DNA of 64,000 bases from CAILZL01 sp050181835 (lineage in GTDB: Bacteria; Pseudomonadota; Gammaproteobacteria; Steroidobacterales; Steroidobacteraceae), in the NCBI GenBank assembly GCA_050181835.1, contig JBFXCU010000006.1, positions 1-64,000 of the forward strand, in the 5' to 3' direction. Positions 8,229-14,976 of the stretch are shown in pieces; positions within the stretch are counted from its first letter, which is position 1, and the number at the start of each line of letters is the position of its first letter. The position numbers and the translations under genes are program-made. The notes beneath the pieces were generated by a model. It had not been told where the DNA came from, made no database searches, and saw only the letters and a list, made by a program, of their open reading frames with translations.

Positions 8229-9211
8229 TTTGGTTCACTGTCTTCCAGCCAGTAATCGTAGAAGTTAAACCAGTTGAACGGCGACATCCGTGCGTAATGT
8301 TCCATGCGCTGCGCATATCGTTGTGCATATGTATGTATGTCTGTTTGTCTGCTCTGGCGAGTGGTGATAATACGTTCGCTGAATAACTCAAAATGAGCCT
8401 GGTAACGATTGCTGCCGCAGTACAAACCAAAGCCAAGAATGACAGGTACGCCCAGCGCGGCGGCCAGTGTCCATGGGCCTTCTGGAAAATTTACGGTGCC
8501 GCCCATGAATTGTACTGGCACTGAACGCTCATTAGCGGTGGCACGATCTGCGCCAATGCCGACCATGCGTCCTGCCTGCAATGTTTCTTTGAGTTGCAAC
8601 ACCAGTGCTGGCCCGCGTTCAGAGGCATCAATAATATGCGCTGCGAGTTGTGGGTTGAGTTGTTCAAACAGTTGTGTCATCTGTTGGCCTACTTGGCGAT
8701 CAAGTAGCACGGCAACTTCAAGTGATTCATCTGCACGCAGGTGTGCGTTGCGCATGACAATGCGTCCATCCTGCATATTACTCACATCAGGTAGTGGTGG
8801 CGGTGGGGTCAACCGTAATGCTTCACGGCTACCTACATGGCCGACTAATAGTATGCAGCTGGGTGTTTTGGCCAGTACCGCTGGAATATCCGCTGACCAG
8901 AACGCATCGATTATTACTTCGGGCTGGCGTTGACTGAGCAGGAAGATGCGATCTTGGGTGCAGGACGCAAAGTAGAACAGGTGTTTGGTGACATCGCGCA
9001 AAGTGGCTGCGCGTCCCAATAAACGCTGCAGACATTTAGCCGATGCACGTCGTATACGAGGTGCGGCGATCAAGAAGTACGCCACGGTGGGATACAGTAT
9101 CCAGTGCACGCCACTGCGGCCCAATTTGAATGCCAGCCACACCATTAGCCGCATCATAAACGGCGAGCCGCGTTCTTGCTGAGCCCATTGTTTGGTGGTA
9201 CTGCCGGTCAT
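8225..9211 (-). CDS. LpxL/HtrB-like lipid acyltransferase, copy 1 of a tandem pair
   Basis: This 328-residue paralogue of the downstream gene has the HX4E motif as His125 to Glu130 (HVGSRE), an N-terminal membrane segment, and the same NWFNFYDYW ending. Relative to its partner it carries an insertion of about 20 residues between the catalytic motif and the DRQVGQ segment (a Pro-rich PPPPLPD followed by an acidic loop), so the two may differ in acceptor or acyl choice. It overlaps the ligase gene stop at 9208 by four bases. Both copies keep the catalytic pair, so both are probably active. Confidence 0.85.
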   Translation of the reverse strand: MTGSTTKQWAQQERGSPFMMRLMVWLAFKLGRSGVHWILYPTVAYFLIAAPRIRRASAKCLQRLLGRAATLRDVTKHLFYFASCTQDRIFLLSQRQPEVIIDAFWSADIPAVLAKTPSCILLVGHVGSREALRLTPPPPLPDVSNMQDGRIVMRNAHLRADESLEVAVLLDRQVGQQMTQLFEQLNPQLAAHIIDASERGPALVLQLKETLQAGRMVGIGADRATANERSVPVQFMGGTVNFPEGPWTLAAALGVPVILGFGLYCGSNRYQAHFELFSERIITTRQSRQTDIHTYAQRYAQRMEHYARMSPFNWFNFYDYWLEDSEPK

Positions 9212-10473
9212 GTCAGTGAGCGTGGTAGTGCAGCTTGCAGTGCGGCTTGGGTGAGTTTGCCGACATCGTTGCGTGGTAACCGCTGCACGATCAGCAGGGG
9301 GCGTGGCAGAAATACCGGATCAATACGTTGTGCCAAGGCGTCGAAGATCTGTGCTGCTGACAGCGTGCTGACGACCAAGGCTGCGGTACGCGTGGCATCG
9401 GTGGGCATAAAGATGACGCCATCAGTCACGTCGGGAATTTGTAGTAGCGCATGATTCAGCTCACCCAGCGAGGCGCGCTTACCTGCCACTTTAAGGTGCT
9501 CGCTGCTACGGCCTAGCAAGCGGAACTCATTTGCTGAGAGTAGCTCCACTTGATCGCTTAAGGGCAGCGCAGTAGTTAAATGCGGTGCGTGCAATAGCGT
9601 GCCATCAGTGGTGGGCTGCAAGTGGGCGCCCGGCAGCAATTGCCATGCATCCCCGGCGGTGCTGCGGCGTGTGGCGATGGTGCCGGCTTCGGTGGAGCCG
9701 TAAATCTCCAGCACCTGCGTGTGCCAGCGAGCTTCAGCTTGTTGTGCTAGCGCCAAGGGCAACGGAGCGGTGGCGCAGAGAATAAACTGCAGTTCCGGTA
9801 AGTCGATGTTACTGACTATGCAGGCGCGCAAGTGTGTGGGAGTGATGATCAAGGCGCGTGGGGCAGGGGTGGCATTGAGCGCAGCACGAATGTCGGCAGG
9901 ATAGAAGGGCTTGGAGTCAACAATCGCACAGCGGCTCAACAGTGGCAGCATCACCGTAGTTTGCAAGCCAAACATGTGTTGCGATGGCACCGTAGCAAGC
10001 AGATTCACTACTGCGCCGTTAGCAAAGCGCGCCGCGTCCAGCGCCGCAGTGTGTGCCAGTGTGTGCCAGCTCTTGGCTTGCGGTTGTGGTGTGCCAGTAC
10101 TGCCTGAGGTGAATAATATGGCTATGACTCGCTCCGCATCGGTCTCTAGTGTCTGTTCGGTGGCGCGATGCAGGTCAAGGCCGTTCAAACAGTCGTCATC
10201 CAGCACATGGGTGCATGGGTACTTAGCTTGTAGCTGGGTGAGCGCGGTGGCAGTTTGATTGGGTGGTAGCAGCGTGACTTGCTCACGCAGTGCTGCGGCG
10301 ACGAAGCCCAGCATAAAGCTCAGTCGTCCATTACAAAGATTGATGCAGTGACTGGCCTCAGGTAGCCGTGCTGACAGTTGTCGCGCTGCATCACTGAACG
10401 CGGCGCGACTGATGGCCTGTCCTTGATGCCAGACCAGCGTATCGTCGCCGTGGTGAGTTGTAAGCAGTCGCAT
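9208..10473 (-). CDS. apeH: AMP-forming acyl/aryl-ACP ligase
   Basis: This 421-residue member of the ANL adenylating family would activate an aryl acid (such as a hydroxycinnamate) or fatty acid and load it on an ACP. The core motifs are present: LFTSGSTGTP (A3), EIYGSTEAGT (A5), LLGRSSEHLKVAGKR (A7-A8) and the terminal RNDVGKL with the A10 Lys. It is shorter than typical ligases of 500 or more residues, as expected for the aryl polyene type. The start at 10473 is chosen over 10548 because it makes a TAATG junction with the preceding gene and removes a 76-base overlap. Confidence 0.82.
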   Translation of the reverse strand: MRLLTTHHGDDTLVWHQGQAISRAAFSDAARQLSARLPEASHCINLCNGRLSFMLGFVAAALREQVTLLPPNQTATALTQLQAKYPCTHVLDDDCLNGLDLHRATEQTLETDAERVIAILFTSGSTGTPQPQAKSWHTLAHTAALDAARFANGAVVNLLATVPSQHMFGLQTTVMLPLLSRCAIVDSKPFYPADIRAALNATPAPRALIITPTHLRACIVSNIDLPELQFILCATAPLPLALAQQAEARWHTQVLEIYGSTEAGTIATRRSTAGDAWQLLPGAHLQPTTDGTLLHAPHLTTALPLSDQVELLSANEFRLLGRSSEHLKVAGKRASLGELNHALLQIPDVTDGVIFMPTDATRTAALVVSTLSAAQIFDALAQRIDPVFLPRPLLIVQRLPRNDVGKLTQAALQAALPRSLT

Positions 10474-11060
10474 TAATGCATTCGGGTGGTGAGCAAGGCT
10501 GCGATCATGGTTGGAAAGCTCTCGTGCGACAGATGGCGAAAACGCCAACGTCGATACAGGTATTCAAACAGGAACACTGTCCCCATCAGCACGTATTGCA
10601 CAATATTGGTCATTAACGACCATAGTTCGACGCTGGCAAACAGCGCCAGTAACACTGATCCACTCGTCATCAGTGTGAGAAAGCCAACCCAGAACTGCGT
10701 AACTTGGCGTGTGTAACGCGTCAGTTCCGGCGGCAACTCACCACGGATTTTCGTGGCCACGCGCGTGACTACCGGCATGCTGCCCGCGCGCAGGCTATGC
10801 GCAAATAGCCATAACACCGAGAGGGGGATCAGTACCGGTGGTACATACATCAGGTAGTGCGCCCAGCCGCTGCGGGTGGCAAGGTACAACCCGGTCATGC
10901 TGGCTACCATTGCCGACCATGCGAGCGGGTTTCCTTGTCGCAGCGAGGGCCACAGTGGCAGAGCAATGAACACGCTCAATGCCATGCCGGCGAGCTGTTC
11001 ATTGTGCAACAGGGTGGCCAAGTGGGCCAGAATTGGATAAGCGACAAAGAGCCAAGGCAT
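10473..11060 (-). CDS. apeG: COG4648-family membrane protein of aryl polyene clusters
   Basis: This 195-residue inner-membrane protein has about six hydrophobic helices, with a polar, basic loop near residues 95-115 (RVATKIRGELPPELTRYTRQV). It matches the COG4648 family that sits beside the ligase and ACP genes in aryl polyene clusters. The family has no established biochemical activity; a role in membrane anchoring of the synthase or in transfer of the product is a guess. The stop overlaps the ligase ATG (TAATG), and 32 bases separate its start from the ACP stop at 11093, so it belongs to the leftward operon. Confidence 0.72.
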   Translation of the reverse strand: MPWLFVAYPILAHLATLLHNEQLAGMALSVFIALPLWPSLRQGNPLAWSAMVASMTGLYLATRSGWAHYLMYVPPVLIPLSVLWLFAHSLRAGSMPVVTRVATKIRGELPPELTRYTRQVTQFWVGFLTLMTSGSVLLALFASVELWSLMTNIVQYVLMGTVFLFEYLYRRWRFRHLSHESFPTMIAALLTTRMH

Positions 11061-11092
11061 TGCGCCAACCTAGGATGAGGAGGGCTGCGGCG

Positions 11093-11380
11093 CTAGGGCT
11101 TGCGTCGTTCCAGTACGTACTGCGTCAGACTGCGCAGTGATGTGAAGGCGGTGCGCGCTTCCTGATCATCCGAGCGTAGTTCAACACCATAGTGTTGCTG
11201 CACCATCAGTGCAATTTCCAAGGCGTCAATCGAATCCAGCCCCAAGCCATTGGCATGAGTGCCGAAAAGAGTCGCCTCCGGCCCGATATCTTCGGGTTGT
11301 ACGCCTTCCAAGCTGAGAGCCTGCACTAGGTGATGGGCCATGGTCAGCTCGTCGGCGGTCATTACTGCATTATCGGGCAT
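11093..11380 (-). CDS. apeF: Acyl carrier protein, first gene of the leftward operon
   Basis: The protein of 95 residues is an acyl carrier protein with Ser50 in GLGLDSIDAL as the phosphopantetheine site. The longer frame to 11719 is rejected because the extra N-terminal part is basic, unlike any ACP, and would run through the divergent promoter region and into the opposite gene. It pairs with the second main ACP at 12413-12676, reproducing the ApeE/ApeF pair of characterised clusters, in which one ACP carries the growing chain. Which of the two is E or F here is assigned by position only. Confidence 0.8.
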   Translation of the reverse strand: MPDNAVMTADELTMAHHLVQALSLEGVQPEDIGPEATLFGTHANGLGLDSIDALEIALMVQQHYGVELRSDDQEARTAFTSLRSLTQYVLERRKP

Positions 11381-11552
11381 ACGGGGTTCCCTGTGTTTGA
11401 GACGCGCAATCTTATCGGTCGCGCTGCCAAATTGGAAACGTGTGCTGGCAAAGAGTTTTGTTGATAATTTGTACCAGCATCGGTGCTGTATTAACGTACC
11501 CGGAAATGCATCGGGTATGCTTGCCAGCTGGGGGAAATAGAAGGGAGAGCGA
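11381..11552. promoter_or_regulatory. Divergent promoter region of the aryl polyene cluster
   Basis: The 172 bases between the first ATG of the leftward operon and the first ATG of the rightward operon must carry both promoters. The stretch around 11455-11495 is the most AT-rich (TTTTGTTGATAATTTG). I do not see a convincing -35/-10 pair with 16-18 base spacing, nor a clear palindrome. A purine-rich AAGGGAGAG at 11540-11549 is a good ribosome binding site for the gene at 11553. Confidence 0.5.
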
Positions 11553-12365
11553 ATGTTGAATCGGCTGTGGCGTGTTTTCGCTACCGGATTCGTGTTCATT
11601 GTGTTTGGGTTGGGTGCGGTCTTGATCAGCGCCACGGTGTTCCCTGTGCTGCGCCTGTCAACCACCGATACGGAGGTCGCACGCTTGCGTATCCAGCGCG
11701 CCATGCAATTGACCTTCAAGGGTTATGTCTGGTTGATGCGTACATTGGGGCTGCTCACCTACGAAGTACAGGGAGTGGAGCGGCTGTGGGCACCTGGTCA
11801 ATTGGTGATTGCTAATCATCCCAGCCTGATTGATGTGGTGTTTCTGGTGTCGCTTATGCCCACAGTGGACTGTATTGTGAAACAAGGCCTGTGGCGCAAT
11901 CCTTTTCTACGCTGGCCAGTGTCTTGGGCCTCTTACATTCCAAATACCAGTGGTGAAGCATTGATCTACAGTTGTGCGGCCACGCTCAAACGCGGGAATT
12001 CGCTGCTGGTTTTCCCGGAAGGTACTCGTAGTGTGCCGGGCCAGCGATTGCGCATGCAGCGTGGTGCGGCGCATATTGCACTGGTCTCCGGCGCATCTAT
12101 CTTGCCGGTGACCGTGACTGTGACGGAGCCGATACTGACCAAGGGGTATCCTTGGTACCGGGTGCCTAAGATACGGCCCCATTTCTGCATTAAAGTCGGT
12201 GAGCCGTGGCCCCCAAACGATTACAATCCCGGCGGTAAACAGGCGGCTCAGGCTGGTACCGCGAACGGCATACCAGCGGGTGGTCTTGCGGCACGACAAC
12301 TTACCGAGCGTTTTGGTCAGTATTACGCAGTGGTTGAGGCCGAAAATTTGCGCTGTGCGACTTAA
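11553..12365 (+). CDS. PlsC-family 1-acylglycerol-phosphate acyltransferase-like protein
   Basis: The 270-residue protein starts with a hydrophobic anchor (residues about 8-35) and has the PlsC motifs NHPSLID (His89 to Asp94) and FPEGTRS, followed by a long C-terminal tail. It would transfer an acyl group at the inner membrane. It is the first gene of the rightward operon, preceded by a strong ribosome binding site. PlsC-like enzymes (ApeD type) are regular members of aryl polyene clusters and are thought to help assemble the lipid anchor. The acceptor is unknown. Confidence 0.83.
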   Translation: MLNRLWRVFATGFVFIVFGLGAVLISATVFPVLRLSTTDTEVARLRIQRAMQLTFKGYVWLMRTLGLLTYEVQGVERLWAPGQLVIANHPSLIDVVFLVSLMPTVDCIVKQGLWRNPFLRWPVSWASYIPNTSGEALIYSCAATLKRGNSLLVFPEGTRSVPGQRLRMQRGAAHIALVSGASILPVTVTVTEPILTKGYPWYRVPKIRPHFCIKVGEPWPPNDYNPGGKQAAQAGTANGIPAGGLAARQLTERFGQYYAVVEAENLRCAT

Positions 12366-12412
12366 ACTGAGCAACGCGTAGGCAATTTTCAGAATTGGGA
12401 CGGATTATTTTG

Positions 12413-12676
12413 ATGAGAACAAAGACACGCGAAGAGGTGTTTGACCACCTGCGAGATACCTTGATTGAGCTATTTGAGGTTGAGGCGGACAAGATTGTCC
12501 CCAGCGCGAACCTGTACACCGATCTGGATATCGACAGTATTGATGCTGTGGATCTGGTGTTGAAACTCAAAGAATACACCGGGCAGAAAATTCAACCTAT
12601 GCAGTTCAAGCATGTACGCACGGTAGACGATGTAGTGGATGCAGTGATGGCCATTTTGGCCGCTGCTCCACATTGA
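12413..12676 (+). CDS. apeE: Acyl carrier protein
   Basis: This 87-residue acyl carrier protein has Ser42 in LDIDSIDAVDL. The ATG at 12413 is preferred to the TTG at 12395 because a GGGACGG purine block at 12397-12403 sits nine bases before it. The ApeE type ACP carries the elongating polyene in the Xenorhabdus system; the same role is likely here because the gene is grouped with the dehydratase, ketoreductase and ketosynthase genes of the rightward operon. Confidence 0.85.
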   Translation: MRTKTREEVFDHLRDTLIELFEVEADKIVPSANLYTDLDIDSIDAVDLVLKLKEYTGQKIQPMQFKHVRTVDDVVDAVMAILAAAPH

Positions 12677-12705
12677 GTGCGCGCGAAACAATATAAGCCG
12701 TGCCT

Positions 12706-13059
12706 ATGACCGAGCCTGAGATATTGGCAGTTGAACGTCAGGGTGATGCTGTGCACCTGAAATTGAAGGTACCCGCTACCCTTTGTTGGTTTGAGGGGCA
12801 TTTTCCTGATATGCCGCTGTTACCAGGCGTGGTGCAAACTGCATGGGTAACGCAATTTGGTCGTCAATATTTTCCGCTGCCGCCACAGTTCCGCTACCTG
12901 CGCAACATGAAGTTCATGCGCTTTATTCTGCCGGAAACCACTATTGAGTTGCAGTTGCGCTATCTCATAGATAAGTCAGAACTGGTATTTGAATATCACG
13001 ACGGCGCTAAACTGTGCGCTAGTGGCCGCATTGGCTTTGGTATGGAGCTTCAATCATGA
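12706..13059 (+). CDS. apeI: ApeI-type hot-dog dehydratase
   Basis: The 117-residue protein is a single hot-dog domain with the dehydratase signature WFEGHFPDMPLLPG, whose His is the likely catalytic residue. In aryl polyene systems ApeI pairs with ApeP (here 19137-19610) to dehydrate beta-hydroxyacyl-ACP and so create the conjugated double bonds. The ATG at 12706 is used; a GTG two codons upstream is also possible. The stop overlaps the glycosyltransferase start by four bases. Confidence 0.83.
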   Translation: MTEPEILAVERQGDAVHLKLKVPATLCWFEGHFPDMPLLPGVVQTAWVTQFGRQYFPLPPQFRYLRNMKFMRFILPETTIELQLRYLIDKSELVFEYHDGAKLCASGRIGFGMELQS

Positions 13060-13859
13060 GGGCTGCCCAGTCTGCGTCGCAGCTGGATTATCGACCGTGT
13101 CTTGTTATGCCGTTTTACAATCATGCGCACAGTGTTGTGCAGGTGGTGAATGAGCTGAAACCATTGGCGATGCGCTGCTACTTGATCAATGATGGTTCAA
13201 GCGCGAGTTGCATGCCGGTTCTGGATGAATTAGCGGAATCAGAGTCTGAGTGGCTGCACGTTATTAGCTACCAGCCGAATCAAGGCAAGGGTATGGCGGT
13301 AATGACCGGCTTGGATGCTGCCCTGCGCGATGGGTACACTCATGCTGCACAAATTGATGCTGATGGACAGCATCGTGTGGCCGATGTGCAAACCTTGTTG
13401 CAGATGGCCGAAAAATATCCACGTGCCATGATTACTGGCTATGCGATGTATGACGCTAGCGTGCCAAAGTCGCGTTTGTATGGCCGTTATGCCACGCATG
13501 TGTGGGTGTGGATCAATACGCTGTCGTTGGCGATACGTGATTCCATGTGTGGGCTGCGGGTATATCCCCTTGTACCGACCATGATGATATGGCGCAGTGC
13601 TAATAGTTGGTGGGGGTATATTGGCAAACGCATGAGTTTTGATATTGAGATTCTGGTGCGCCTGTACTGGCGCGGTATCCGTATCATCAATATGCCGGTG
13701 CGGGTGAGTTATCCCCTCGATGGCGTCAGTCATTTCAAAGTGTGGCGCGACAATGTACAAATCAGTTTGGCGCATACGCGTATGTTCATCGGCATGTTGC
13801 CACGGTTACCGATGCTGCTGACGCGTATGCTGTTACGACGTCATGAGCGTGAACTATGA
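13056..13859 (+). CDS. Family 2 glycosyltransferase
   Basis: This 267-residue GT-A fold enzyme has the N-terminal MPFYNH segment, the LINDGSS nucleotide-binding stretch and the metal-binding motif AQIDADGQH. A hydrophobic stretch at the C-terminus (GMLPRLPMLLTRMLL) may tether it to the membrane. GT2 enzymes are standard in aryl polyene clusters and probably add the sugar that links the polyene to the membrane lipid. It overlaps the dehydratase and thioesterase genes by four bases each. In many such clusters an aromatic ammonia lyase gene follows this gene, but here the thioesterase follows at once. Confidence 0.87.
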   Translation: MRAAQSASQLDYRPCLVMPFYNHAHSVVQVVNELKPLAMRCYLINDGSSASCMPVLDELAESESEWLHVISYQPNQGKGMAVMTGLDAALRDGYTHAAQIDADGQHRVADVQTLLQMAEKYPRAMITGYAMYDASVPKSRLYGRYATHVWVWINTLSLAIRDSMCGLRVYPLVPTMMIWRSANSWWGYIGKRMSFDIEILVRLYWRGIRIINMPVRVSYPLDGVSHFKVWRDNVQISLAHTRMFIGMLPRLPMLLTRMLLRRHEREL

Positions 13860-14281
13860 CAATGGACGCGCGCAGTGCAGAGATTGAACTACGGATTCCG
13901 TTTCATGATCTCGATCCAGTGAACATTGTCTGGCATGGCAACTACGCCAAATACTTTGAGCAAGCGCGTTGTGCACTGCTGGCAACCTTCAACTACAACT
14001 ACGATCAAATGCGTATTTCAGGTTACATCTGGCCGGTGATTGATTTGCATATGCGCTACATCAAGCCACTGTACTTCAATCAAAGAGTGCGCGTCAGGGC
14101 CACTCTCGTGGAATGGGAATATCGACTCAAAATAATCTACCTGATCAGTGATGCGGATAGCGGTGAACGGTTGGCTAAGGGCACATCCATACAGGTGGCA
14201 GTAGATTCGACCACCAAAGTGATGTGCCTGCTATCACCGCGCGTGTTGTTTGAACGCTTGGGGTTGGAGTATCCGGTATGA
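13856..14281 (+). CDS. apeK: Hot-dog thioesterase of the 4-hydroxybenzoyl-CoA type
   Basis: The 141-residue protein begins with FHDLDPVNIVWHGNYAKYFE, the active-site helix of YbgC/4-HBT thioesterases, with the catalytic Asp followed by HGNY. It would release or edit acyl-ACP intermediates. It lies within a chain of overlapping genes (start 13856 overlaps the GT2 stop, stop 14281 overlaps the next start). ApeK is the name used for the thioesterase in characterised clusters; I assign it from fold and position. Confidence 0.82.
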   Translation: MTMDARSAEIELRIPFHDLDPVNIVWHGNYAKYFEQARCALLATFNYNYDQMRISGYIWPVIDLHMRYIKPLYFNQRVRVRATLVEWEYRLKIIYLISDADSGERLAKGTSIQVAVDSTTKVMCLLSPRVLFERLGLEYPV

Positions 14282-14976
14282 CCTTCTGTGTCAGGGTGAT
14301 TCGTAATCCGTTTTATTGCTGGTCGGCGCTGAGTTGCTTGCTATTTATTGCGCTAGTTAGCACCTCCGTTCATGCCGACGAGGTGTTTAATCATCCACAG
14401 TCCGCCGCGCAACTGTTAAAAGGCCCGTTATCACAACCGGTTGCTGCGCTGCGCGATGCACAGTTGATGCGTGGCAACTTTGTGTACCGTAAATATTTGA
14501 AAGAGCTTCCTCAGCCTTTGGTATCACGCGGTGAGTTCGTATTTGCGCGCGGACTGGGAATTAATTGGCATACGCGCGAACCCTTCGACTCTGAATTTGT
14601 GCTCACCGCCAAGGGAATTACACAGCGCGACGAGGGCAAAACCACGATGCAGGTGAGTGCCGTTGAGCAACCTGCGGTGAAAGTCGTAGCGCGAATTTTT
14701 CTGGCGTTATTGTCTCTGGATGTTGCGTCGCTACAGGATTCATTTTCCTTGTCGGGCATTCAACAAGACAAGCAATGGCGAGTGGGATTACAGCCCACTG
14801 TTGCGGCCATAAACGCCGTGTTCAAGGACGCTATTGTCAGTGGTAGTACGCAAGTGGAAGTATTGAATTTGAATGACGCCAATGGTGATCGGACTGAGAT
14901 ACGTTTTACGGCACTACGGTACGACAAAGAAATCACTGCCAGTGATCGTGCCTTGTTTGTTAACCGATCACAATGA
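14278..14976 (+). CDS. LolA-like outer-membrane lipoprotein carrier protein
   Basis: The protein of 232 residues has a signal peptide (hydrophobic core about residues 15-31, predicted cleavage after VHA) and then a LolA/LolB-like beta domain with a RGNFVYRKYLKEL segment resembling the LolA substrate-binding strands. LolA-like proteins in aryl polyene clusters are thought to carry the lipidated pigment across the periplasm. It overlaps the thioesterase gene before it and the MMPL exporter gene after it by four bases, so export functions are encoded together. Confidence 0.8.
   Translation: MTFCVRVIRNPFYCWSALSCLLFIALVSTSVHADEVFNHPQSAAQLLKGPLSQPVAALRDAQLMRGNFVYRKYLKELPQPLVSRGEFVFARGLGINWHTREPFDSEFVLTAKGITQRDEGKTTMQVSAVEQPAVKVVARIFLALLSLDVASLQDSFSLSGIQQDKQWRVGLQPTVAAINAVFKDAIVSGSTQVEVLNLNDANGDRTEIRFTALRYDKEITASDRALFVNRSQ

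Noticed and set aside
11381..11719. N-terminal extension of the ACP frame to 11719
   Set aside because: The extension is basic and rich in Asn and Thr, unlike ACPs, and it crosses the divergent promoter region into the opposite gene; ATG 11380 gives a normal ACP.
11553..12374. Long minus-strand frame at 11907-12374 and other long antisense frames in the pigment operon
   Set aside because: They are antisense to genes with full catalytic motifs and show no domain pattern or start signals.
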